Source of the DNA: Gemmatimonadaceae bacterium
GTDB lineage: Bacteria; Gemmatimonadota; Gemmatimonadetes; Gemmatimonadales; Gemmatimonadaceae
Reading direction: 5' to 3'
NCBI GenBank assembly: GCA_025357975.1
Contig: JANYKY010000450.1
Location: forward strand, 1-7,748
Length of the DNA: 7,748 nt
Below, in pieces: positions 1 to 6,926 of this stretch (position 1 is its first letter; each line of letters starts with the position of its first letter). Position numbers and translations under genes: made by a program. The notes under the pieces were generated by a model, which did no database searches, was not told the origin of the DNA, and worked only from the letters and a program-made list of their open reading frames with translations.

Positions 1-72
1 AGAAGAGAGTAGCGGCGCTGCCCGAACCGCCGCCATCGCAGTCCGGGCAGAGTCAGCAGTAGCGACCGTCAT
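1..72 (-). CDS. 5' end of an unidentified gene, cut by the window edge
   Basis: An ATG at 72-70 overlaps the TGA (71-69) of the upstream DUF3667-like frame in the classic ATGA arrangement. The frame then stays open for all 24 codons to base 1, beginning MTVATADSARTAMAAVRAAP. The Ala-rich start is neither a clear signal peptide nor a recognisable domain, so no function can be given. No convincing Shine-Dalgarno sequence precedes it, so it would probably depend on translational coupling to the gene upstream. If that gene is broken as proposed, coupling would still work through its C-terminal frame only if ribosomes reach it. Twenty-four open codons in GC-rich DNA is weak evidence alone; the ATGA overlap and shared strand raise it. 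Confidence 0.45.
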   Translation of the reverse strand, partial: MTVATADSARTAMAAVRAAPLLSS

Positions 73-618
73 CGGAAAGAGAAGATCGCGACGAGGACAC
101 CAAGCATCGCGAGAAAGAGCATCACGTTGTAGCTAATCACGAGCACCGAAAACTTGACCGCTGTCCTGGCCCGGGACTCTTCGTATACAGTGCGCATTGC
201 AATGAACAGGTAAGCCGGTATCCACACCCCGATTACCCAGGAAATTGAATGGGGCAGCATCAGCGAGATGATTAGCGCCACGAACGCGAAGGCGTGGACG
301 TGAAGCGTGAAAATCAAATGCTCGGCGAAAAACCTTCCTGTCTTTCTGTATAGCAGATAAAGAATCACCGTAAACAAGGGCCTTCACGCGCTTGCCCTCC
401 AGATATTCCTTCGTCAGCCGGCCGGGATGTCGGACGAGAGTCCATAGCGTGATGGGCACCTTCGATTCAAGACCGAGCTGCTCGGCGAGAAAATCCTTTG
501 CGAGATGGCGCAGCGAGACCTTGAGCTCGGTGTCTTCCTGCCCGCAACGCGAGCAATAGTGCCCGTTGAGCTCGGCGCCGCAATTGAGGCAGCGCGGAGA
601 TCCGGCATCAGAGCTCAA
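69..618 (-). pseudogene. DUF3667-like zinc-ribbon membrane protein with internal deletion and frame change
   Basis: Two pieces of one protein lie in different frames. The first, from a TTG at 618 to about 385, has a zinc ribbon (CLNCG...YCSRCGQ, residues 10-27). A helical stretch follows, ending TLVRHPGRLTKEYLEGKRV, which is typical of the DUF3667 N-terminus. The second, about 380 to the TGA at 69-71, is hydrophobic with three likely membrane helices and contains LLYRKTGRFFAEHLIFTLH, which resembles the family's C-terminal half. In family members as I remember them, well over 100 residues with further helices separate these parts. Here they meet within a few codons and one base out of phase. 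One deletion not divisible by three would explain both facts; an assembly error is the alternative. The TTG directly abuts the protease TGA (621-619) in the same frame, so no earlier start exists. If the first frame is simply continued it gives 161 residues ending at 133, with an unrelated tail. The native function of the family is unknown. Confidence 0.65.
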
Positions 619-3066
619 TCACCAGCCCGCGCCGAACGGATCTCCCGGCGGCGCTCGCAATGCAGGGCTAGGTGTTGGCAACTCCTGCCGCTCGAGCCAT
701 CTGCCAAAATCTCCAGCCACAAGGTTCCAATGTGCACGCTGTGCCTCAGTTCCCGATGCAGACAGCGATCGTGCACGCTTTCTCAGATCGCCCATCTTGA
801 GCTCGACAATCGAACGTACTTCGGGCGCTGCATCCTTGTCTGCGGCAAGAGCAAGTAGCCGGTCGACGACCGCTCGCTGACTTACACGTCGTAAAGCGGC
901 CATTTTCGCGGATTCTTTTCCAGCGCTTGTCCAGCTCGCCGAAAGTGCATCGATGGTTTCACCGAGAGTGAGCGGCGATACGCCGCGGGCGGAGAATTGT
1001 ACCATTCGCGCCGTGCGCTCCTTCTCGAGAATTCCATCCACGATCATCTGCGACAATGTTCGCGCGGCGCCAAGCTCGTCGAACGCTGGGCGAGTGCGGC
1101 TGTTGAAAAGCTCGACGTACGGCTCATACGAAAATGGACGCGGGCCCAATAGCGAAAGAACCGTGTCAGGAATCGCAAGCTCCGCGGGGCTCATTGCTGC
1201 GATGAGCGCAGTAAGCGCTTTGCGTTGAGTAGGACTATCGATTGGGTGGGTTGCAACAGTGCCGTCGCCCCGAATGGAGTTTGCGTATTCCATTCCGCCG
1301 ATCGTCTTCGAGAGCGAGTTAATCGCGAACCGGTGGAACAGGTAGATCGGAACGAATCGCTCCTGCAGCAGGGCGATCGGCTCGCCAACCCTGATGTTGC
1401 GCTCGCCGAATTTCGCGAGCGCGACACGACGGACAGCCATCTCGTGATTCAGGAAGTCGGTTGGATTGGCCGCGTCGTCCCACAAGTTGACACGCGGATC
1501 CGACGAATACTCAGGTCGCGCATCAGCGTCGGAAAGGAAAACGAGTCCGCGACGAAGTCCATCGGTTACGATTGCCCGCAACGAGTCCTGTTCGGCTCCC
1601 GGCGGAAAAATGCCGTAGCCCCAGTGGATCGAGAACACGTCGAACGCGCCAGGTCCGACTGCGTACGCCTTGGAGATGTCGATGTTGCCGTTGCCGTCGA
1701 GCACAACGCGAGGCGGCGGATAATCCATGACGGACCCCCGCTCGTACGTCGAAGCGATGTAGTTGTGCGACAGGCCCAGCGTGTGACCCACTTCGTGAGC
1801 GCTGACCTGGCGAACCCGTGCAAGAACGAACGCCGTATCAGCCGCCGCGGCTTCGGCGCCCATCAGGCCCGCGTAGAGATTGTAATCGGTGCGCGCACGG
1901 TGACTGTCGAGACGCGCCTGGCCCTTAATTATCTCGCCAGTTCGCGGGTCTCCCATCGATCCTCCAACGGACCAGCCACGCTCATTACGATTTTCCCACT
2001 GGAGCACGTTGTACCGCGCGTCCATTGGATCAACTCCCTCCGGAAGATCTTCAACCCTGAAGCCGCCCCTGAGTCCCGCCTGATCGAATGCCTGAATCCA
2101 CCAGCTCACGCCTTGTTTCGTCGCAGTGCGAACGGGTTCCGGAATTCCACGGTCGATGTAATAGACAATCGGGTTCCTGATCGGGCTATTTGGATCAGCC
2201 GGATTTACTCGCTCGAGACGATGGCGATTAATCCACCGAACTTCGAGCGGACTCTGAATTGGCTGTGCGTAATCCTTGAAGATGACTCCGAAGAATCCGG
2301 TGCGCGGATCGAGAACTCGCGGCTTGTAGCCGTCATCGGGGAGTTGCAGAAGCGAAATGTGCTGGCGAAGCGTGAACGACTTCGCGTCCGGCACTATCGA
2401 CGCGATGGTCTGGCCTGGCTTTCCCTGCGTCGCAAACGTAAGAGACACATCGATCTCGTCGTTCTCCGGGAATGCTTTCGTGTAAGGGCGATAAATGCTC
2501 GACCGGTCGCGAGCCACTGAATAACTGCCTTCATTGCTCGCCGTGATTGTCCCAGCGACGTCGTTCCAGTCACGCATGAAGAAATCCGTCGCATCGACGA
2601 GCATCCGCCCGCCGGACTCCGCAACGATGGGCAACGAGCCCGATGTACTCGGCGGGAAAGCTTCCGTGACAGTGCGAGCGTGCGCCGGATTGTCAATCGC
2701 CGAGCTTCTGTAGTTCCAGTTTTCAAAGACGACGAGAACGTGATCGCCGTTGCGATCGAAGCGGGCAACGTAGTTGTCGGTGCCCGCTCCACGATCGATG
2801 CCGATTGGGTTGGAGCCGAGTCCGGTGGCTTGCCCAACGAACATGAGAGCGTGCATCGAGTCGCGCGGTAGCTCGAGCAGGATTTTCCCCGTCTTGCCCT
2901 CGAGGTACATCGGAATGAAGCCATCCCGCTTCTCCATTCCGGTTGTCTTAACCGTGATCGCCGATCCACTGGCGGCGGAGGGCGCCGGCGGCTGACCTGG
3001 ATTGTGCGATGCGGCAGGGGTGCACCCGGCAAGAATGACGGTCGATGCCCACAGAATTCTCTTCAC
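619..3066 (-). CDS. Zinc-dependent metzincin-type metalloprotease lipoprotein (DUF5117/DUF4953 family)
   Basis: This is an 815-residue protein, close to the usual length of the family. The N-terminus has Lys-Arg, a hydrophobic stretch and a lipobox (LAGC, Cys15), so it should be a lipoprotein anchored on the outer side of a membrane. Residues about 40-290 match the DUF5117 pattern (DGFIPMYLEGKTGKILLELP, GLGSNPIGIDRG, LVDATDFFMRDW). The catalytic motif is HEVGHTLGLSH with zinc ligands His424, His428 and His434 and the general base Glu425. It is followed by the Met-turn SVMDYP (Met447). The C-terminal part is the helical DUF4953-like region, ending in a Pro-rich tail of the PPGDPFG kind common in these proteins. 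It should hydrolyse peptides or proteins outside the cytoplasm; the substrate is unknown. The start is GTG at 3066-3064. An ATG at 3074 is out of frame and opens only ATG AAA AAG TGA, whose stop overlaps this GTG. No strong Shine-Dalgarno sequence is seen. It heads a minus-strand cluster and is divergent from the M13 peptidase. Confidence 0.93.
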   Translation of the reverse strand: MKRILWASTVILAGCTPAASHNPGQPPAPSAASGSAITVKTTGMEKRDGFIPMYLEGKTGKILLELPRDSMHALMFVGQATGLGSNPIGIDRGAGTDNYVARFDRNGDHVLVVFENWNYRSSAIDNPAHARTVTEAFPPSTSGSLPIVAESGGRMLVDATDFFMRDWNDVAGTITASNEGSYSVARDRSSIYRPYTKAFPENDEIDVSLTFATQGKPGQTIASIVPDAKSFTLRQHISLLQLPDDGYKPRVLDPRTGFFGVIFKDYAQPIQSPLEVRWINRHRLERVNPADPNSPIRNPIVYYIDRGIPEPVRTATKQGVSWWIQAFDQAGLRGGFRVEDLPEGVDPMDARYNVLQWENRNERGWSVGGSMGDPRTGEIIKGQARLDSHRARTDYNLYAGLMGAEAAAADTAFVLARVRQVSAHEVGHTLGLSHNYIASTYERGSVMDYPPPRVVLDGNGNIDISKAYAVGPGAFDVFSIHWGYGIFPPGAEQDSLRAIVTDGLRRGLVFLSDADARPEYSSDPRVNLWDDAANPTDFLNHEMAVRRVALAKFGERNIRVGEPIALLQERFVPIYLFHRFAINSLSKTIGGMEYANSIRGDGTVATHPIDSPTQRKALTALIAAMSPAELAIPDTVLSLLGPRPFSYEPYVELFNSRTRPAFDELGAARTLSQMIVDGILEKERTARMVQFSARGVSPLTLGETIDALSASWTSAGKESAKMAALRRVSQRAVVDRLLALAADKDAAPEVRSIVELKMGDLRKRARSLSASGTEAQRAHWNLVAGDFGRWLERQELPTPSPALRAPPGDPFGAGW

Positions 3067-3095
3067 TTTTTCATGCGCCTGATAGGGGACGCGCG

Positions 3096-3124
3096 ATTAT
3101 CGGCTCTGTGATTGCCCGACGCAA
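3096..3124 (-). promoter_or_regulatory. Predicted sigma70-type promoter of the metzincin gene
   Basis: Reading the minus strand, a -35-like TTGCGT (3124-3119, 3 of 6 consensus bases) is followed after exactly 17 bases by GATAAT (3101-3096, 5 of 6). Transcription would start near 3089, leaving only about 23 nt before the GTG at 3066. The position fits the only gene downstream on this strand. The -10 element is good and the -35 weak. This is read by eye, not scored. Confidence 0.5.
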
Positions 3125-3183
3125 GATGGCCAGCACTTCGGACGTCCCGGACGTATTCTATTAAGGGACCACATTCCCCATCG

Positions 3184-3198
3184 GCAGGAAATTCCTGC
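3184..3198. promoter_or_regulatory. 15-bp near-perfect palindrome, possible operator
   Basis: GCAGGAAATTCCTGC has 7-bp perfect arms around one central base and lies 22 bases before the ATG of the M13 peptidase, between the two divergent genes. Its length and form suit a dimeric regulator. As RNA it could make only a small hairpin (GCAGG/CCTGC), with no U-tract, so a terminator is unlikely. Upstream, the heptamer CGGACGT occurs twice, at 3139-3145 and 3148-3154, with 9-bp phasing. The binding protein is unknown. Confidence 0.35.
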
Positions 3199-3220
3199 AC
3201 CCCACAATTGAGGAGAGCTC

Positions 3221-5263
3221 ATGGCTCGGTTTTCTTGGAAACCGGCGGACCGTATTTTCGCCGGAGCATTGATCGTTGCAAGCATTGCATCAGCATCACC
3301 CGTTTTTGGGCAAGGCCATGCCCTTGGATTCGACACGACGAATTTTGACAAGTCGGTACGACCGCAGGACGATTTTTTCCGTTACGTAAACGGCGGCTGG
3401 CTCAAGACCGCCGAGATTCCGTCGGACGCTTCCAGCTGGGGCTCGTTCAATGAGCTGCGCGAAGGAAGTCGCAGCGCGCTCCATACGATCCTCGAGAAGG
3501 CGGCAAGCTCCGACGCACCGGCAGGCTCGGACGAGCGAAAGGTCGGTGACCTTTACGCGACCTTCATGGACACCGCCGCAATCGAAAGGGTCGGCATCAC
3601 GCCGCTGGCTTCGGAGCTGAAGACGATTGCCGATCTTCGGACCACCGCGCAATTGCCTGCGACATTCGCTCATTTCGCCCGGCTCGGCGTCGGCAGTCCG
3701 ATAGGCGTTGGCGTCGGACAGGATGCAAAGCGTTCCGATGTGAACATCGTTCAGATCGGCCAGTCCGGGCTCGGATTGCCCGATCGTGACTATTACCTGA
3801 AGCAAGACGCGAAGATGCAGCAGACTCGCGCCGATTACACAGCGTACATCACGAACTTGTTCACGCTGGCGCATCAGCCGGATCCGGCAGGCGCCGCGAG
3901 TCGCATCCTTGCGCTCGAAACGGCAATTGCCACCCCTCAGTGGGACCGTGCGCGCAATCGTGATCGCAACGCTACTTACAACAAGATGAGCGTCGCCGAC
4001 CTGAAAGCGCTCATGCCGTCGTACAACTGGGCGACGTATCTCAATGACGCGGGCATTGGCAGCGCGACCGAAGTCATCGTCCGCCAGCCCGATTACCTGA
4101 AGGCAGCTGACGCTCTTCTCTCGAGCACGCCGGTTTCGACGTGGCGCGAATATCTGACGTTCAAGCTTCTGAACAATTACGCAGGTGTGCTGCCTGCCGC
4201 GTACCGAAGCGCTCAGTTCGACTTCCGTAAGACGCTGTCTGGGCAGCAGGCGCAAGCGGTGGCCTGGAAGCGCGCGGTAGACGGAGTCGAAGGAATTCTT
4301 GGCGAGCCGGCCGGAAAGCTATACGTCGCACACAACTTCAAGCCGGCGGCGAAGGCGCGAATGGATTCGCTTGTCCAGAACATTCTGGCGGCCTACCGTA
4401 TCGGGATCGATAGCCTCGACTGGATGAGCCACGAAACTAAGCTTCAGGCGAAGGACAAGCTTGCTCACTTCACGGTAAAGATCGGCTACCCTGACAAGCC
4501 TCGCGACTTCTCGGCACTCGAGATCAAGCGCGGTGATCTGATCGGCAACGTGATCCGGCGCGACATCTTCCAGTACAACGACGCGATCAGCCATCTCAAC
4601 AAGCCGGTTGACCGTACGCGATGGGGCATGACGCCACAGACCGTTAACGCGTACTACAATCCGTCCAACAACGAGATCGTTTTTCCGGCTGCAATCCTCC
4701 AGCCACCGTTCTTCAACGTCGCCGCCGACGATGCCGTGAACTATGGCGCGATCGGAGCCGTCATCGGACACGAAGTTGGCCACGGATTCGACGATCAGGG
4801 TCGGAAGTCTGACGGATCTGGTAATCTTCGCGACTGGTGGACTGCCAGCGACGCTCAGGCGTTCGAGGCTCGTACCGGAAAACTTGGCGCGCAGTACGCA
4901 GCGATCAATCCGATTGACGATCTACACATCAATCCCGTGCTCACGATGGGAGAGAACATCGGAGACCTGAGCGGACTCGCACAGGCATACCGAGCTTATC
5001 ACGTCTCGCTTCACGGCAAGCCGGCTCCGGTGATCGACGGGTTCACAGGCGATCAGCGGTTCTTTATCGGATTCGCGCAGATCTGGCGCACGAAATTCCG
5101 CGACGCAGCGCTGCGACAGCAACTCCTGACGGATCCGCATTCGCCGGGAATGGCCCGCGCATACGTTCCGCTCATCAACAACGATGCGTTCGATGCAGCG
5201 TTTGGGATCAAGCCGGGAGACAAGATGTACGTCGCTCCGGCCGATAGAGTAAAGATCTGGTAG
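3221..5263 (+). CDS. M13 family zinc metallopeptidase (neprilysin/PepO-like), exported
   Basis: This is a complete 680-residue protein, normal for bacterial M13 enzymes. The ATG at 3221 has a strong ribosome-binding site (GAGGAG, 3210-3215, 5-base gap). Residues about 1-30 form a Sec-type signal peptide (Arg/Lys, hydrophobic core, then ASA or VFG|Q), so it acts in the periplasm or outside. The M13 N-terminal domain begins with RPQDDFFRYVNGGWL (48-61). The catalytic domain shows NAYY (476-479, substrate backbone binding), HEVGH (zinc ligands His517 and His521, catalytic Glu518) and ENIGD (third ligand Glu578, Asp582). It also has DPHSPG with His640 and Arg646, the counterparts of neprilysin His711 and Arg717. 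The spacing between NAYY and HEVGH equals that of neprilysin (41 residues). The end DRVKIW is typical of the family. It should cleave oligopeptides before hydrophobic residues. All catalytic residues are present, so it is expected to be active. A weak -10-like TATTAA lies at 3159-3164. Confidence 0.96.
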   Translation: MARFSWKPADRIFAGALIVASIASASPVFGQGHALGFDTTNFDKSVRPQDDFFRYVNGGWLKTAEIPSDASSWGSFNELREGSRSALHTILEKAASSDAPAGSDERKVGDLYATFMDTAAIERVGITPLASELKTIADLRTTAQLPATFAHFARLGVGSPIGVGVGQDAKRSDVNIVQIGQSGLGLPDRDYYLKQDAKMQQTRADYTAYITNLFTLAHQPDPAGAASRILALETAIATPQWDRARNRDRNATYNKMSVADLKALMPSYNWATYLNDAGIGSATEVIVRQPDYLKAADALLSSTPVSTWREYLTFKLLNNYAGVLPAAYRSAQFDFRKTLSGQQAQAVAWKRAVDGVEGILGEPAGKLYVAHNFKPAAKARMDSLVQNILAAYRIGIDSLDWMSHETKLQAKDKLAHFTVKIGYPDKPRDFSALEIKRGDLIGNVIRRDIFQYNDAISHLNKPVDRTRWGMTPQTVNAYYNPSNNEIVFPAAILQPPFFNVAADDAVNYGAIGAVIGHEVGHGFDDQGRKSDGSGNLRDWWTASDAQAFEARTGKLGAQYAAINPIDDLHINPVLTMGENIGDLSGLAQAYRAYHVSLHGKPAPVIDGFTGDQRFFIGFAQIWRTKFRDAALRQQLLTDPHSPGMARAYVPLINNDAFDAAFGIKPGDKMYVAPADRVKIW

Positions 5264-5270
5264 CAGCTGG

Positions 5271-6284
5271 CTACCGCGCCAACCACCCGTTGGCGCGGTA
5301 CCACGCCGCCGTCGAAGAAATTCCATCGGCGAGTGACACCCGGGATTCGTAGTCGAGATCGAGTCGAGCCCGGGTGTCACTGCAGGTCCAGTCATTCTGG
5401 GATAGCTCTAGCAGCCTGTCCGGGGTGATCATCGGCTTCCCGCCCGTGACTAGACCGCGAAACCGCTCGATCTTCGCAATTGCATCCGCAATTCCAGGCG
5501 AGACGGCGATAAACCTTGGCACCCGCCCAACAGCGCTGGAAATCGCTTGGATTATCTCTTCCCATGTATAGGAAGTCCCGTCAGTCATATAGTAGACGCC
5601 GGTTGCGGCTGGGCGCGCTGCGGCAATGACCCCGCGAACAAGATCGGTCACGTGAACGATCGAGAGATGCTGCCATTTGGATCCCACGTGCGGAGCGAGG
5701 CCGTAGGAAACCAGGCGGAACAGCGAGAAGATTCCGGAGTCACGCGGGCCGTAGACTGGAGGCGGGCGAACAATCGAGTATTTCAGGCCCGATTGCACGA
5801 CGAGCCGCTCCGCAGCCAGCTTCGACCTTCCATATTCACTTATTGGACGCGGTGGATCTGTTTCGTCAATCGCCCTCTTGCCTGTGCCGGGGCCAGCGGC
5901 TGCGATGCTGGAGAAGAACACAAGATTAGCATCGGGAGCGGCTGCCCGCACGGCTTCGAGAACGGTTTTCGTCCCGCCAACGTTGATGTGGGAATAGCCT
6001 GCTTCGGTTGCTGCTGAGGTCACGCCGGCGAGATGAAACACCGCGGATACGCCTTCGAGAGATTTCCGGAGAGCGTGGCCGTCGGAGCCGCTCAGGTCGA
6101 CGGTAACCGGCTGAATCGATAATCCGTCGAGCCAGCGAAGATTGCTCGAGGGTCTGACTGCGCAGCGAACGTCCCATCCGCTTTCGATGAGCGCGGCAAC
6201 GAGATGGCTGCCAATAAAACCAGTGCCGCCTGTAACGACGGCTGTGCGACGTTCTTTTTTAAACGATGGGGCCGAGGCGGTCAT
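5271..6284 (-). CDS. NAD-dependent epimerase/dehydratase (extended SDR family)
   Basis: This is a 337-residue protein of normal length for extended short-chain dehydrogenases. The Rossmann dinucleotide motif is GGTGFIG (19-25), followed by a probable cofactor-binding Arg at 40-44, HLAG (84-87), the FFSS strand (123-126) and the catalytic YGRSK (Tyr151, Lys155). RPPPVYGPRD (173-182) is the usual substrate-side loop. The protein should be soluble and oxidise, reduce or epimerise a sugar nucleotide, sterol-like or flavonoid-like substrate; the exact substrate cannot be read from the sequence. I chose the ATG at 6284 because it puts the Rossmann motif 18 residues from the start, as is usual. In-frame starts also exist at 6323 (ATG) and 6347 (GTG), and none has a clear Shine-Dalgarno sequence. 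infA lies 111 bases upstream on the same strand with no obvious terminator between, so co-transcription is possible. Two perfect inverted repeats lie in its 3' end. Confidence 0.92.
   Translation of the reverse strand: MTASAPSFKKERRTAVVTGGTGFIGSHLVAALIESGWDVRCAVRPSSNLRWLDGLSIQPVTVDLSGSDGHALRKSLEGVSAVFHLAGVTSAATEAGYSHINVGGTKTVLEAVRAAAPDANLVFFSSIAAAGPGTGKRAIDETDPPRPISEYGRSKLAAERLVVQSGLKYSIVRPPPVYGPRDSGIFSLFRLVSYGLAPHVGSKWQHLSIVHVTDLVRGVIAAARPAATGVYYMTDGTSYTWEEIIQAISSAVGRVPRFIAVSPGIADAIAKIERFRGLVTGGKPMITPDRLLELSQNDWTCSDTRARLDLDYESRVSLADGISSTAAWYRANGWLAR
5272..5300. terminator. Perfect 12-bp-stem hairpin between convergent genes, possible bidirectional terminator
   Basis: TACCGCGCCAAC (5272-5283) and GTTGGCGCGGTA (5289-5300) are exact reverse complements around a 5-base loop. 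The hairpin starts 9 bases after the M13 stop codon and covers the last codons and stop of the epimerase gene on the other strand. It is GC-rich and could halt transcription from either side. Neither side has a T-run, so it is not a textbook intrinsic terminator; it may be a pause site, a 3'-end stabiliser or Rho-assisted. Confidence 0.45.
5332..5381. repeat. Perfect inverted repeat (13-bp arms) within the epimerase coding sequence
   Basis: AGTGACACCCGGG (5332-5344) and CCCGGGTGTCACT (5369-5381) are exact reverse complements separated by 24 bases. They encode part of the C-terminal segment between SDTRAR and SRVS. The coding sense is normal across both arms, so this is not an insertion. It would form a stable stem in the mRNA about 60 nt before the stop codon. 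It could be a transcription pause, an mRNA-stability element or coincidence. Confidence 0.6.
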
Positions 6285-6395
6285 GCGCTGTATGTATCTC
6301 GGTTTTGCAACGAATGCCAGCATGGTGGGCAAACGAAGCGGCGACACCGCGCTATCAGGTGCCGCTAGCTGACCTCGGCGGGGAGGCGATTAAGC

Positions 6396-6617
6396 TCAGC
6401 CCTTGTGGCGGAACGTGATTCTGCCGCGGGTGAGGTCGTAGGGGGAGACTTCGAGTGTAACGCGGTCGCCGGCAAGCACGCGAATTCTGAATCTGCGCAT
6501 TTTTCCCGCGATGGTGGCGTGGACGTCGTGTCCGTTCGAGACGAGCACCTTGAAGGTTGCGTCTGGGAGGACTTCGGTGACCGTGCCTTCGAGCTCGATC
6601 GCTTCTTCTTTAGCCAT
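6396..6617 (-). CDS. infA: Translation initiation factor IF-1
   Basis: This is a 73-residue S1-type OB-fold protein, one residue longer than the common 72. It binds the 30S A site near 16S rRNA helix 44 and works with IF-2 and IF-3 to select the initiator tRNA. Family landmarks are all present: [13 protein letters not shown] at the start, LPDATFKV (17-24), GKMR (38-41), GDRV (50-53) and [10 protein letters not shown] (58-67). The [10 protein letters not shown] stretch (30-39) differs from the common EVLAHISGK form, but the fold residues remain. The ATG at 6617-6615 has a good GGAG site about 5 bases upstream. It lies apart from the usual ribosomal-protein cluster, between csp and the epimerase. 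A strong terminator sits just upstream, and no convincing promoter is visible between it and the start. Expression may therefore depend on read-through from csp or on a non-canonical promoter. Confidence 0.97.
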   Translation of the reverse strand: MAKEEAIELEGTVTEVLPDATFKVLVSNGHDVHATIAGKMRRFRIRVLAGDRVTLEVSPYDLTRGRITFRHKG

Positions 6618-6649
6618 AATTCTCCGTTGCTTCTAATGTTTGCCAGCTG

Positions 6650-6690
6650 AGAAAAGAACGGGGCCACCCTGGTTACCCAGAGTGGCCCCG
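6650..6690 (-). terminator. Intrinsic terminator of the csp gene
   Basis: On the minus strand a 14-bp stem (6690-6677 with 6672-6659) holds a GUAA tetraloop of the GNRA class. All positions pair, one of them as a U-G wobble. Directly after it comes a U-rich run, the complement of GAAAAGA at 6651-6657. It begins 27 bases after the csp stop and ends about 33 bases before the infA start, so it should separate the two genes or let only part of the transcription through. Confidence 0.88.
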
Positions 6691-6716
6691 ACTTTACACT
6701 CTACCTGCGAGTGGGA

Positions 6717-6926
6717 TCAACGAACCTTCGTTACGTTCTCGGCGGCTGGACCCTTCTGGCCCTGCACGACGTCGAACTCGACCTTCTCGCCTTCGGCCAA
6801 CGACTTGAAGCCGCTTCCGTTGATGGCGGAGTGGTGAACGAAGCAATCCTTCTGTCCGTTCTCGGGGGTAATGAATCCAAAACCCTTTGCATCGTTGAAC
6901 CACTTCACAGTTCCGGTGGTACGCAT
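6717..6926 (-). CDS. CspA-family cold-shock protein
   Basis: This is a 69-residue single cold-shock domain, the usual size. It should bind single-stranded RNA and DNA as an RNA chaperone and antiterminator in the cytoplasm. The start [19 protein letters not shown] contains RNP1 (KGFGFI, 14-19). RNP2 is CFVHHSAI (28-35), with Cys28 where Val or Leu is commoner. The domain ends [10 protein letters not shown], as is typical. The ATG at 6926-6924 is preceded by GAGGAAG with about a 9-base gap. The frame extends upstream to a GTG at 7064, but that stretch has no cold-shock similarity and crosses a terminator hairpin, so it is leader rather than protein. Expression is probably controlled through the roughly 150-nt structured leader. 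It is followed by its own terminator and then infA. Confidence 0.97.
   Translation of the reverse strand: MRTTGTVKWFNDAKGFGFITPENGQKDCFVHHSAINGSGFKSLAEGEKVEFDVVQGQKGPAAENVTKVR

Noticed and set aside
1225..2520. A 431-codon open frame on the plus strand opposite the metzincin gene
   Set aside because: It is fully antisense to a strongly supported protease with all motifs, has no family features and no ribosome-binding site. Long antisense frames are common in GC-rich genes with codon bias.
3137..3164. Plus-strand promoter TTCGGA-16-TATTAA for the M13 gene
   Set aside because: The -35 matches in only 3 of 6 positions and the -10 in 4 of 6, which is not enough to list as a feature.
3296..4255. 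A 319-codon open frame on the minus strand opposite the M13 gene
   Set aside because: It is a shadow of the M13 peptidase coding sequence, Arg-rich with no recognisable domain.
6285..6347. Longer epimerase starting at GTG 6347 or ATG 6323
   Set aside because: It is possible, but the extra residues precede a normal Rossmann start and no ribosome-binding site favours them; ATG 6284 is preferred with moderate certainty.
6693..6720. Promoter-like TTGATC-16-TGTAAA on the minus strand before infA
   Set aside because: It lies just upstream of the strong csp terminator, so transcripts from it would be ended before infA; the match is only moderate.
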